A stretch of 64,000 bases of DNA, from positions 21,560,501-21,624,500 of the forward strand of contig CM062219.1 of the NCBI GenBank assembly GCA_031216445.1. The letters are read 5' to 3'. The first letter of the stretch is position 1, and the number at the start of each line of letters is the position of its first letter. The stretch comes from Lateolabrax maculatus (Eukaryota > Chordata > Actinopteri > Acropomatiformes > Lateolabracidae). The notes beneath the pieces are model-generated. The model was given only the letters and a program-made list of their open reading frames with translations, was not told where the DNA came from and made no database searches. A program made the position numbers and the translations under genes. Below are positions 25,310-37,883 of the stretch, piece by piece.

Positions 25310-25395
25310 AAAAAGCTTACAGCACCTGGTATTCCCAGGTGGGCTCCCATCCAAGTACTAACCACACCAACCCTGCTTAGCTTCCAAGAGCACAT
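25310..25395 (-). pseudogene. 5S rRNA pseudogene, 3' two-thirds
   Basis: The minus strand reads GGAAGCTAAGCAGGG, then GGTTAGTACTTGGATGGGAG, CCTGGGAATACC and GGTGCTGTAAGCTTTTT. These match the internal promoter (A box, intermediate element, C box) and 3' end of vertebrate 5S rRNA, ending in the T-run terminator. The first third is missing or unrecognisable and there are substitutions (for example CCCA where 5S has ACCG). It is a dispersed 5S-derived copy, either a retropseudogene or the head of a SINE3-type element. No tRNA or LINE-type body follows on the minus strand, so a plain pseudogene is more likely. Confidence 0.85.
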
Positions 25396-26224
25396 CTACC
25401 ACCAGGATGTTGGCTTGACACAGCTAAAAAGGTGATGAGCATCAGTGGGGCTTTGTTTTTATTCATTATACCATAATTTATAATCCATATTGCATTATTG
25501 CAGTAATGTTGATGACAAAACACCTATTTTGTCAATTAGTTTGGAGGACTTGTTGAGTTCATTGGTCACAACTTTATAAAGTAAATGTGATAATTTACCC
25601 CACAAAGTAAGACATCCTACCCCACAGCTGAAGTAGCTTGACACCAATACAATCAATAGTTCTCTGCTTTGCCAACTTTAACATGGAAGTGAAAAGACAA
25701 AACAATCTGCCAACAATTTCATATGAAAAAATTGACTGTAATGAGAAATACACCAAGTGACAACATGTCCTGCTGTCTTCTAATTTATTGTGTTGCAGCA
25801 GCTGTGGCACCACCTTCACATTCATGACCCTGGGTGTCCCGCAACCCCCCACACGAAGAAAATAAACTGGTGGAACAAGCACTACATGCACAGGCTGCCT
25901 GAGGCTGTGTGCAGTATCAGCTTCAGCTGGATTATGAACATGAATCTGATGCAGCTTCACTCAGTGCAGCAGAGAAAACGCAACATCATGACAGAGCCTG
26001 GAGCTGGAGGAGAGGATGGGGGGGGGGGGCTAAAGTTGGCAGCAGCGATCACTCTGACAAGGACAACCTCATCTTTTACCTCCATATGCAACCACTCATT
26101 CACACGTGACATGGGTGAAACATGACAGGTGAGGTGTCGTACTCGGTGTGGAAGTGGCCACACGTCCTCATCACTCAACAAGTGCAGAGCCACAGTCAGT
26201 GAACTGGAGGCTGTCGCAGAGATG

Positions 26225-26228
26225 CCCC

Positions 26229-26259
<31 letters not shown>

Positions 26260-26290
26260 ATACACACACACGCAAGCACACACACACACA
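26225..26290. repeat. Poly-C run of 21 followed by a CA microsatellite
   Basis: A run of 21 cytosines (26225-26245) passes directly into interrupted (CA)n to about 26290. The minus strand is a 21-G run. A separate G run lies near 26020-26029. Confidence 0.95.
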
Positions 26291-26332
26291 TGCATCTGCA
26301 TCTTCGTAAGGAAACAGCGGATTGATGAATAC

Positions 26333-26650
26333 CTTTGTCTGTTTGCGGGGATGTCGGATCCATGTCCAGAGTTACAGAGGGGGCCACGGGGTTTGGCCCA
26401 TTCTACCTCCACCTCTCCGCGTCACTGTCGGCGGCGACACACAGATGAAACACAGCGAAGGGAAATGAAGGAATCCGACAGAACACGGCGCTCCGTGTGC
26501 ACTGGCGCCCGACAGGATGCCATCCCAGGCTGAGGGCTCCGCAGCCTCCCAGCCCGCTGAGGTGCTTCCTGGCTCCTGGGAGGAAGGGGCGGTTCAGCCC
26601 AGTCCACATCACTACAGCGCTGCCTCACCAGCCTCTGTCCGACAGGCAGT
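26333..26650 (-). promoter_or_regulatory. GC-rich block, candidate CTXN3 promoter and 5' UTR exon
   Basis: This is the only clearly GC- and CpG-richer block between CTXN3 and PRRC1. It contains a GGGGCGG Sp1-type box at about 26587. On the minus strand a donor-like AAAG/GTATTC lies at 26333/26332, which could end a non-coding exon spliced to the CTXN3 coding exon 3.3 kb away. CTXN3 needs such an exon because its ATG abuts an acceptor. The assignment is inferred from position and composition only. Confidence 0.35.
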
Positions 26651-26989
26651 GACATGCACCCACACAGTTCTGCAGAAACACAGTGCGAGCCGAAACACTG
26701 TGCAGGAGAGGTGGAAACTATGACCCAAATATACTTTTCTGTAAGCTACATTGTACACATCATGTTGCCAGCCTTTTTCCAGGCAGCCATTGGTTTCTAT
26801 TCATTTCAGAGCACTAGGCAATGTAAGCTTATGTTTAGCACCTTTCAATAAAAGAAACAAATACAAACTGACAAAAAGACCCCAAAATAGAATTTCAGTG
26901 ACAGTGCAGCAATAAATTGATCAGACCTCTAGTCATATACCTCTTTCACAGCAGACATTTTAGCACAGGTGTAACTGATAACATCAGAA

Positions 26990-28883
26990 AGGACCTATTA
27001 TAGAGACTGGAGCATTTGATTGGCGTCAAAGGACCGGCACTAAGCTGGTTTCAGTCGTATTTATCAGATAGATTTCAGTTTGTCCATGTAAATGATGAAT
27101 CCTCCGTGCACACGGAAGTTAGTCATGGAGTTCCACAAGGTTCAGTGCTCGGACCACTTTTATTTACCTTGTTTATGCTTCCTTTAGGCAATATTATCAG
27201 GAAACACTCCATAAACTTTCACTGCTATGCAGATGATACTCAGTTATACTTATCGATAAAGCCAGATGAAACCGGTAAGTTAGCCAAGCTTCAGGCATGT
27301 ATTAAAGACATAAAAGACTGGATGACCTGCAATTTCTTGCTGTTAAACTCAGACAAAACTGAAGTTATTGTTCTGGGTCCTAAACACCTGCGGGACGCAC
27401 TATGTATAGATATAGTTACTCTAGATGGCATTGCCCTGGCCTCTAGCACCGCTGTAAGGAGTCTAGGAGTAATCTTTGATCAGGACATGTCCTTTAATAC
27501 CCATATAAAACAGACTTCAAGGACTGCCTTCTTCCACTTACGTAACATTATAAAAATCAGGCATATCCTGTCTCAAAAAGATGCAGAAAAACTAGTTCAT
27601 GCATTTGTTACTTCTAGGTTAGATTTTTTTTTTTTTTTTTAATTTAACTTTATTTATCACCCAAGTGTGAAATTATTTCCCCGCATTTAACCCATCCAGT
27701 GGCACCTGTACGAACACACACATGCACATGCACAGGGTCACACAAAGAGACAGGTGCCATATTCACACTGGAGCGGTGGGCAGCAGTTCACAGCGCCTGT
27801 AATTCCTTATTATCGGGCTGCCCCGATAAGTCTCTAAAGACTCTCCAGCTGATCCAGAATGCGGCTGCACGTGTACTGACAGGAACTAGCAAAAGAGAAC
27901 ATATTTCTCCGATATTAGCTTCTCTGCACTGGCTCCCTGTGAAATCTAGAATAGAATTTAAGGTCGTCCTCCTCACTTACAAAGCTCTTATTGGTCAGGC
28001 ACCATCATATCTTAAAGAGCTGATAGTACCGTATTACCCCACTAGAGCACTACACTCACAGAATGCAAGGTTACTTGTGGTACCTAAAGTCTCTAAAAGT
28101 AGAATGGGAGCCACAGCCTTTAGTTATCAAGCTCCTCTTCTGTGGAATCAGCTTCCAATTTGGGTTTGGGAGGCAGACACCCTCTCTTTGTTTAAGAGTA
28201 TGCTAAAAACGTTCCTTTTTGATAAAGCCTATAGTTAGGGCTGGCTCAGGTGAGTCCTGAACCATCCCTTAGTTATGCTGTTATAGGCTTAAGACTGCTG
28301 GGGGACTTCCTAGGATGCACTGAGCTTCTCTCTCCTCCTCTCCCTCTCTATCTGTACGCATTCCTATCCCACTAATACAGGCTACCAACTCCATTTCTTC
28401 TTGGTAGTCCTTGTGCTTTCTGTGTTTTTTCGCCTTCTCACTTTCTGCAGGTATTTCTGCCTCTGGAGCTGTAGATTCTGGATCTGTGATTGCCGGCCGT
28501 CTACTGCCCCCATGTTCCTGCTCCACACTCACTGCTGCAGTTGTTATTATTATTAGTCTGATTTGTTGTCTCTCCTCCTGTTCTGTCTCCCCTCTCCCCC
28601 TCTCTCCTCCCCTTTCAACCCAACTCGGTCGATGCAGATGGCCGCCCACCCAGAGCCTGGTTCTGCTCGAGGTTTCTACCTGTTAAAAGGGAGTTTTTCC
28701 TCGCCACTGTCGCCAAGTGCTGCTCATGGTGGGAACTGTTGGGTCTCTGTAAATAATATTTTAAAGAGTATGGTCTAGACCTACTCTATGTGAAAGCGTC
28801 TTGAGATAACTTTTGTTATGATTTGGCGCTATACAAATAAAATTGACTTGACTTGACTTGACTTGACTTGACTTGACTTGACT
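26990..28883 (+). mobile_element. L2-like LINE, 5'-truncated, copy A (split by a SINE)
   Basis: The copy encodes the C-terminal part of a reverse transcriptase: the GVPQGSVLGPLLF block, the catalytic YADD box (27226-27237), LNSDKTEVIVLGP and, after an interruption, LSGCPDKSLKTLQLIQNAAA to the stop at 28236-28238. A 3' UTR follows, with GGCGCTATACAAATAAA and a terminal (TTGAC)n array (about 28842-28882), typical of fish L2-like LINEs. The coding part is open except for the SINE insertion at 27626-27800. It lacks the endonuclease domain and the RT start, so it is a dead 5'-truncated insertion. The other copies in the window (46640-48525 and 59833-61005) are older or more rearranged. Confidence 0.85.
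27626..27800 (-). mobile_element. 5'-truncated SINE inside L2-like copy A
   Basis: A T-run (A tail on the minus strand) is followed by about 160 bp nearly identical to the body of the SINE at 29531-29888 (for example CACCTGTACGAACACACACA and GGGCAGCAGTTCACAGCGCC). The tRNA-like head is missing. It interrupts the LINE reading frame between the Leu-Asp codons at about 27620 and the Cys codon at about 27800. No target duplication is visible. The insertion is younger than its host LINE. Confidence 0.85.
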
Positions 28884-29530
28884 ACACCCAGGGTCCTGAC
28901 AGCTGCATACTGGCTCACTGTGGTGGCCAACTGGGACACGTAATTGGAAAGGGGCCATAATTAAAATGTCTCACCTTGTCCTGCTCTGACAAGTCAACAT
29001 GTCTGCTGTGAAAAGCTCTATTATTACACGATGTCATCTAACACAGTGACATATTACACACATGAAAGCTCCCAGGTACAGCCACGGCCTGATCTAATGG
29101 CCACTGAGCATTTAGGAGCCAAAGCACCTGAAAACTTGCTTTCAAACTACAAGTATTTCTCTATAATATTAAATATTCATGACTAAATAAGCCAAGACAT
29201 AAGTGTTTTTATTTATTAAGAGTTTCACAAATAAAAATCCAGCTGATCTGCTTCATCTGGACCATGTGGATGCAGTTTTACCAGGCCTAACAAAACAGAA
29301 GCAAGCAACCTACAACTATCATCCGATTCTGATTTATATGTTGCTCAAATCTGATTGGTACGTGTTGTTACCATCTTCCAACAGAAACAGCCTTTTCTAG
29401 AAGCCACATAGAATACAGATATTGGATAGTGTTCTTGCTTATTGTTTTAAGAAGCACATTGTATACTGTGTACGTATAAATTTGGCCAAGATGTGTGGTG
29501 AACTCCCCCACTGATGGTTTAGTCTGCCCC

Positions 29531-29888
29531 TATTACTTATTTTTATTTTTTTTATTTTATTTTACTTTATTAATCACCTAAGTGAAATTATTTCTCCGCA
29601 TTTAACCCATCCAGTGGCACCTGTACGAACACACACATGCACATGCACAGGGTCACACAAAGAGACAGGTGCCATATTCACACTGGAGCGGTGGGCAGCA
29701 GTTCACAGCGCCCGGGGAGCAATTGGGGGTGCGGTGCCTTGCTCAAGGGCACCTCGGCCGTGGCAAGTAGGTGGACTGCCACCCCACCAACTGTTAGTCC
29801 ACCAATCTTCGGGGGGGAGAGCGGGGATCGAACCTCCAACCTTAGGTTATTGGACGACCCCGCTCTACCACTGAGCCACGGCCACCCC
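29531..29888 (-). mobile_element. tRNA-derived SINE, near full length
   Basis: The minus strand begins GGGGTGGCCGTGGCTCAGTG. It has a pol III A box (TGGCTCAGTGG, 29868-29878) and B box (GGTTCGATCCC, 29824-29834), then a body and an A/T-rich tail (29531-29566). The body matches the truncated copy at 27626-27800. The intact A and B boxes mark it as tRNA-derived. Clear target duplications were not found. Confidence 0.85.
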
Positions 29889-30429
29889 AATATTTAGGAC
29901 AGTATAAGGCATGGCCATCCTCACTCTGCTGCTCATGGTGTGTCTATGTTCTCATTCACCAGCTATCTCAATGTTAGTGTTACACATACTTTTGTGTACA
30001 AGTACTGTATGTGAGAGGGAAATAGCATCATCCAGACTCATCCTGTGTACAAAAACAGCCTGCAGCACATAGCCAAGTTACATAGTCTGAGTAAAGAGGT
30101 TTATATTGATTTTTCAATACATCACACCCTCACAGCGCAAGTGTATGTGTTTTTAATGGAGACTGATCTCCAGCATCCTCACTGCTGCCCATGGCTGTCT
30201 GCATTCAGAGGAGCCATTGAGCCAAAAGGGGCATGGCTGCAAGAAGAAGGACAAACAAGATTGAGAACATTGTAAACATTCAAATATATAATCAGCTTCC
30301 CTCTAACGGTAGTCTCAGTATATTGCATTTATATTTGTGAAGGAATCATTGGTTTTGGCCAAACACAGCATATCTCCCGAAGGTCTGGCCATTATCATAT
30401 CTCATATATATCTTGATATTCAGGGAGGC

Positions 30430-30570
30430 TTTTGGGCCAAATTGTAGGGATCACCGAATGTATTAGGGATTATCCTCTGGTGACTATGAATGTGCATGAT
30501 AAACTTACAGCATTATGGCCAGTAGTTGTTGAGATGATTGTCGAGTCTCTGGTTTTATTGGGGTTGCTCG
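30430..30570 (+). repeat. Dispersed fish repeat, copy 3 (diverged)
   Basis: Shows GGGATCACC, ATTATCCTCTGGTGACTATG and AGTAGTTGTTGAGATGATT, diverged versions of blocks in the copies at 20012-20360 and 54040-54215. Confidence 0.5.
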
Positions 30571-30599
30571 TCCCAAGCTGCATGTAGGCAGGCCAGATA

Positions 30600-33500
30600 A
30601 AAACACCATGCCAAAGTTCATGCCATGCTGGTCTCATTTATTTCTCCAGGCTGCAATTTGAATTCTGCTTCATTATCATTAGATGTACATGTTCCGTAAG
30701 GGAAAATAATGACTTCCAATAGAGAAAGTCTAAGGGCTACCTGGTGATTAGTGTGCTGAAAGGCAGGCAGGTTTTTCCGATCACATTTCAGAAGCTGCCT
30801 CTTTGTTCTCAGTGTCAGGATGAATCACACTCAGAGAGAGTAGAGGAGCGCTGCGGGCAACATGAATCATTGATGTGAAAATACTGTAAACCATTCCTCT
30901 CCTTTAATTGACAGCTCAGCAGATGAGAACTTCATTCATCAAATCCCAAACTTGTGCTGAAGCTGAACAGATCCATCTGGATTTCATGGGAGCCTCATAG
31001 CTCTTCATCTGCAATGTTTAGACCTGGATGAACTGAATTTATTTTACATCAGAGGAACTGCCCTCTTGGCCGTTCTACCTTTAGATATCCTTATGAATGT
31101 CTTCAGAAGATTCTCTGTACAGTCAATTTTTCATTACCGGAAGCACTGACCCTTGTAGACATACTGAAGAAAACATATCTACTATCATCCAGCAAGACCA
31201 TGCACAGAAGTACACAGTGCAGATCTCCACTCTCCACAGAAGAATCTGTACTCCAGAAGGAGTATGCTCAGTGAGGACAAGAGATGAAGCAGTGAGATGG
31301 TGAAGTGAAGAGAATAATGTCCTACAACAATTATCATTACATAGTCAGGATGATGCAGTGTCAGCTGACCACATGCTTTCTCAGAGTTACTTAATAGAAG
31401 ATGGCATAATTTAATGAATTATTGAATGGTACAGTAACCAGCTGTGCTGCTGTATGGACTGGTCTGAGGCCTGTGAGAGCACAAAAGCTTTTACCTGCAA
31501 AACGTTTCAGTGTGTTGTGGCTAAAGGTGTGTGACCTCTAATTTTATAAACATGTTTTTTTAATTTTTACATAATCACGTGTGTTTCTCAGGCCTCAATC
31601 TTTGGTCCTGTCCTTTTCACAGTCCTTAGTACTAACCTGTTCACCACAAAATTTGTAGGGCTGCAATATGGCAATTATCTTTTTGATGAACTGATTATTC
31701 ATGTGGTCTATAACGTCAGAATTTCTTTTACCCAAAGAGGGAGATCTACCTGCAGTTTCAAATCCTTGTCCAGACAACAAATAGCCCAATTTAAATATCC
31801 TCTTATATATTAGTCTAAAATACTGGACTATTTCATATAGAGGAATACCCACTATGTGTACATGTTTCACTGTAGAATTTCCCCTTCCGCAGGTTGCTAT
31901 AAACCCCCAAGTGTCTTCCGGGTAGCTATGGGACAGACTACCTTGCAGAATATACAGTACATAGAGAATACATTTAGGACTTTGGTACATATAGACATAA
32001 ACTATTAATAAGTAACTTTACCAAACAAAGCAGCACTGACACAAACGGGCATGAAAAAGAGATTTATTTTCTTTGTGTAAAAAGGCACATTTAGATGACA
32101 CACAGTACACAATGTTCTTTCCACCCAAACTTCACCAGATTACTGTTCTGTTCCTGCTACAGTTACTCATGGGTCAAAACGCACCAAATATTCTAGCTGT
32201 GTCCCAGCTATGCACTATATATATAGACACACATGAAGACTAAACTTTAGACTTAAGAGTGACGTGTTGAGGGCAAAGCAGGAAATATTGATGAAGCCTG
32301 TGGTGTGATTCTGCTTTTGAATACAGGCTGAAGCAGCACCGTAGAATCTGTTCAAAGTGATCATTTCATTTTATTTACCCTTTACTGACCAACATCTCAA
32401 TGAAAGCAGAGAGGCGATTTCAGACTCATTGTTTCATCATAGTCTTGCATTTAACTCTTTCATACAAATGTAACACCAAGTTATCCAGCAGAGATCACCA
32501 TTCTAACTGTATCAAATGCTTCAAAGCAATAAACCATTTTCAGCACAACTGCTTCATACTGATTCAGTGCTTTAAAATCCTCTACAGGAAACTGTCTCAT
32601 GGCCCCTGACCCCTGGAAAAATGATTTATGATGATTTAAAAATTTAATGTAATGTAATTTAGGGCAAAAACTGTAAACTGGATCAAAACCTAATAATGCC
32701 GGAGTTAAGGTATGTCCTGCGTTATTACCTGACTGTAAGGCCCTGTGTGGTCAAAATCTAGTTTTAATACCTTTATTCTTTTTTTTAATTACAATGTTTA
32801 CATGTTGCATATTGCCAAATTAATTTGTGTTTAACGTGTTTGTTAAAAACAGGTTACCACACAGCACATTATTACATAAATTTAGCATAAGCAATAAGAA
32901 TAAGAATAAGAATAAGAATACCAGGAGGTTAACAGGGGGCCCAGCCACTCATTTTAGCCTCAGGGTCCCCTAAATTAATCCGGCAATGATTGAGGGACAT
33001 TTTTTTCTAGTTATTTACAGTTAGAAAGAACTTTTAAAAAGAAAGTGGACTGTGGCTCAAGTTACAGTTCAGAAAACAAAAATATATACACAAAATAAAT
33101 TCCTTTGAAAAACATTTTTACCAACTAATAAAAGGTTTTGAAATGTGAAATTGGAAGTAATGTCGGGATATCACCACATTCCTTTTCATATACCATTTCA
33201 TATTACTACAAAACAGTACACTAGTTTCTTGAATACCAACTGCCACAATAATGTCCTGCAAACCTTAGTACAAGAAAGAATTTACAGTGTTACAGTATAT
33301 AGTAGAGGTCGTCACATTCAGGTCCTAGTATCCATGACCCGATCCAGGGTCCAAGTCAGGCCAGGTCCACGTGGGCCTCTTTAAAAAATGAATCCATGCG
33401 TGACAGGTTTGAGTAGGTTTTTTTTTTTTCAACATGATGGATCTGTGACAACCTCCAGTATATAGTATACAACTGGGATACAGTCCATTTAATAGTCTCT

Positions 33501-33870
33501 ATGGTAACCATGAGCAAGCATAAACAAAACAGGAAAGCTAAATATTGCCACAGTATGTGTTACGGTTGTTGATATTAATATAGATGATGTGTAATCTTTC
33601 AAGGAGGATGACGAGAGGATCAGTTAATAGTAAAATCTTCTTTAAAGCCTGAGTTGGCAACAAAGTATTGATTTGATATCTGATGGTAAAACCCTGCTAA
33701 CATTTTGGAATGTCAGTAAACATCTGGGAGCACAAACATCAATATCTTTAAAGAAAAGGTGCATTTGGCTTTGCCCTGCTACGAGGAACCTCGCTGTCCA
33801 GTCAGCTAGTTTTTGCTCCAGCGCGTCTCCACCTCCTCCCTGTATGTGACAGAAACCTGACAGAACCCCT
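30600..33870. other. Intergenic, probably including the PRRC1 3' UTR; no gene recognised
   Basis: A 131-codon minus open frame (31595-31990) matches nothing I recognise and shows no exon structure. A short (AATAAG)n tract lies at 32893-32920. The lower part next to 33876 is presumably PRRC1 3' UTR, but no single polyadenylation site stands out; an ATTAAA-type signal near 33490 is one option. Text at about 33300-33390 resembles the GACCCG-rich ends of the hAT-like piece at 37.1 kb. Confidence 0.4.
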
Positions 33871-33875
33871 CTGCC

Positions 33876-35453
33876 TCACACGGTCCTGGGTGGCAGCTGC
33901 TGTTTGTAGATCCCAGCCAGAGCTTTGGCAGCGCTCTGGATCATTTGCCGTTGGGTCATGCCTGTCATGGCCTGATGCCAGTCTGTTCTGTTGATGTTGG
34001 GCACACTGCGCTCCAGGACCTCACCCACTGTGACAATCAGACCAGACCAGCGCAGGCTGTAGTCAGGAGGTGTCAGGGACTGAGCCTGCACAGGGGGAGG
34101 TAACACAACAGTCTGATGAGTTGCTGGAGGTTTCTAAGTGAATGATAGTGAATAAAGTTTTAAGGGTGAAGCTGATATTTGTCCCCATCAATGACAATGA
34201 ACCAGGCAGCAACTACAGTGGTTGAAAACTGAAGTGGCTCAAGACGTGGTACCACAAATGGCTGCAAGGTGTTAGTGCTGATATTAAACATGGGGATAAC
34301 GGTGCACCTTTCCAGACTTTTCGTAATGTTTCACTCAGCTGTTTACATGAAGAGTGACAAAAACAAGAATGAAAACAAAGAGGTTGAGAGAAGTTCAAAG
34401 CCCACCTACTTTCTCACCCCCACACAGCTAGCCAATCACTGCGTGAGGTGGGTGGAAATGTCGGATTGTTGGTTTCGGAAAGTTACAGAAACACTACTGC
34501 ATTATGGTTGTATAATGTGTGGCACATGTGAATGTGTCACAGTGGGGCTTATCTGTACCTGCTGGATGTGCTCTAGAGCCAGAGGGGTGGCCTGAGTGAA
34601 AACCTCGATGTGGATGCTGTGACCAGGGTCCTCCAGGATCAAACAGCCGATGTCAAACCATCTGGAGACAACAAAAGGATTCTGAAGATGTCTTTTATGT
34701 ATCTGCATTTATTATTACTTACACTAACTGAACTGATTATATACATGGACAATCATTTATTAAACAATGTCTGCAAGATAACTGTTCTGATGTCAGTGGG
34801 AAAATCCTTTAACTTCTCTCTGAAATACAAAGTAGATACTGTAAATATTAACTGGTGCTTATTCATACATGAAACATTTCAGAAAAATCCATATTTGAAA
34901 ACTATAAATTAATATATATATTGAAACAATACATGTGGAGCAGAGGAGAAGGAAGGAACAGATGTTTAACCAGCTAAGACCCAGCAGGGGAACCAGGCTG
35001 CGGGCGCCGCAGGCCTCACTAGATATCAGACAGCTGTTAACATATTATTTTGTTCCAGACCAAATGAGAAGGAAAGAAATTAACCCTTTGGCTTTTGTTG
35101 TTGTCTTTAATGTAGACGCAGAAGCTGAAAAGACTGCTGTTTTCACATGAACACAGAATTGTAATATGATTCAGTGCTACAAACTACCACAGCCTATAGG
35201 CTCCAGAGGTAGTGTTTATTGCAGGGCTGTTGAATTGGGTTGTATTCCACTGTATGAATAAGAAAACATCTTTGGTTCGCAGTATGTGTGAGTGTGTGTG
35301 ATGGTGTCAGAGGTTATCTTCTTACTTGTCAGGAAAGAGTTCAGCAATGAAGTTTTCCAAAGAGACCACTGGCTGCTTCTCATGGATCACACCAGATCGA
35401 CGCAGGCAGTCAATGCGCTCCTGAGCCCCCTGCATACACACACACACACACAC

Positions 35454-35496
<43 letters not shown>

Positions 35497-37828
35497 GCAC
35501 TCAGTTTGTGCATGACTGGAATTGATAACCCTTCACTGCTGCTCAGAACTGAACTACATATCTTAGTTCAAACCCTGCAGGGTAATGTTTTCTATCTAAT
35601 GTCTAAAAGGTCCCCACATGTTAGGATACCCAAGTTGTAGCACATCTCGGTAATTCTGTCCTGAAGAACAGCAGGAAGAGGAGGATCAGAATTAATGAGA
35701 CATTATATACATGTAATGTTCTATTACAGTAGATCTGCCCTCTCTGTTACCTTGAGACAGAAAACTTCAAAAGATTGAAAAAAAGCAGGATGGAGAAGCA
35801 GCTGTCAACTGACCTTGACGCCGGCTGCATAGCCCATAGGCTGGGGGGCGATGTTAGACTGACCAGGCTCTCCAGTGACCATGGCCATCCCAAAAACCTC
35901 CTGGAAGGCCTCTCTGACTGCCTCCACATTAATCTCCTTATCTGAAGTCACCACAATGTCGATGTCCCCACCAGACTCTGGAGAGCAACAATACAGCATT
36001 TATACACATGTATAGGGGACATTTCAACAGTTAGTCAGCTTTTTTCATTAAGGGGTAATGTAGTGATGAGGAGAGAGCAGGCTGGCTTACTGATGTATGG
36101 AGCCATGCCAGGATCCAGAGTGGTAATCATGGACTCCACAGAGTGCTTGGTTTTGTCCAGGACTGTTTTCACTACATGGTTACCTGCTACCCCCTGAGGA
36201 CACAGACAAAACTTGACTGTCATATTAGGAACAGGGTTTAAATGTTAGATCCATTTTAAAAACTGACACATTCATCTAGATTAAGCACGTTTTCACTAAT
36301 TGTGTATAAATCTGAAGCCACGGTTCACATCACAGGTGTATGACTTTAATAAAACAGGCTTTAGAAGATGACTGTGTGCTAATAATGAATCACCTGGTGT
36401 TAACTACATCAGGAGCAAACTGATAAAATCATCTTCTACGGATGTGATTACATCACATCCTTAGAGCTAGATCAATAAATTGCCGTATTTTGTTATTATC
36501 AAAAAAAGTTAAACCAGGCACATTTGATTAGAGCTGTATTACCTTGAAAAAGCCCCAGATACCTCCACCAGTGTTGGTGTCTCCAGACACTCTGGGATCA
36601 TCCCGCTCCTCTGGGAAAGTGATGGGAGATCCAGTATCTAGTCCTCCTGTCATGACTGGCTGCTGAACCAGGGGGTTTGACACGACACCTGGGAGATATG
36701 ATGGGACCATTTTACAAAAACAACTCATGTGACAAATTTTATTGTGCAGACTTTCAACTAGGGGTGTTTGAGGAGGATTATTCGTACTGAAACAAGGGAG
36801 GGTCAACTAAAGGATGCTATTGGTTGTATAATGGAGCTTGACCCATATTAAGGACTAAATGTCAGCACATCTTGACCTCTGCTGCCTCAATTTGACCATT
36901 TTTTAAATGTGTCTCGTATGAGTCCCCTCACTTTATGGTAACTTTAGTGCAACCCTAAATCACAGGGGTACTCTTTAAAGCCATTTTTTGGTTTTGTATC
37001 TTATGTACTTTTTTGATTTTCCAGATGTTCAACAAGCATACCAAACAGTGAGCAGTCCATCATGTACCATAATGATGGGTCAGGGTTTTTTATTACCTAC
37101 ACCCACCTGACCCATAATGAGAGCCAATCCGCACCACCCAACCCTTAAAAATATGTGTTAATCAACCACCCGACCCGACCGACAAACCACAAACTTTATG
37201 TATTATAGTAGCACAATTGTCAGGACTGAGACAAGGACTGAGCTCCGCGGCAGATAACTTGGTCTGTAACAGTGTCTTCCGACAGGACAACCTGCCCGAA
37301 TCTCTCCCACAACTTACTTTTTTGGCTCATTTCGCGAGCAACCTTAGTGTTGCCCATTTGTAACTTTTCTCTGATTAAATCAGCCATATCGCCAGTGGTA
37401 GCATCTTCTTTCTGACCAAACAAAAAAAGAGTTTTGGTGGTGTAAACAAAAGCTAGAGATACCAGGTAGTGTAGGTGAAGCCTCAACAACCTTTTAAAGT
37501 AAATGTTTTTACATTTTTATTTTTTACATTTTCAAAACCTCTTTGACCCATATTTGTATACAAGTAAATGTATATATTGTTTTATTTTTATTTTATCTTA
37601 TTGAATTCTAAACTTGAATATTTGTAAACATATTCTTTGTGTGTGTAACATGAAGGGACTACAACTTACATTGCATGGTGCAACCCTTTGTTGTAAAAAT
37701 TGATTACCTTGATAATTTGAGATAAAGTCAACCAACAAACTCTGTTAGCTATATATTTATAAATATACATACATATATACACATATACTATATGTATATA
37801 TGTATAACATATGTGTATATATAATATA

Positions 37829-37883
<55 letters not shown>

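Noticed and set aside
25957..26412. 151-codon minus-strand open frame with a poly-Gly/Cys-Val stretch
   Set aside because: It reads through the poly-C/CA repeat; the composition is a product of the microsatellite.
28281..28649. 122-codon minus-strand frame, repeated at 48120-48323 and 60040-60399
   Set aside because: It is the antisense of the L2-like 3' UTR and recurs with every copy, so it is not a gene.
31595..31990. 131-codon minus-strand open frame
   Set aside because: No domain, no splice context and no similarity to a known family. Length alone is within chance for AT-rich DNA of this size.
35461..35498. Regular GACA array considered as a CRISPR-like repeat
   Set aside because: It is a simple tetranucleotide microsatellite with no spacers.
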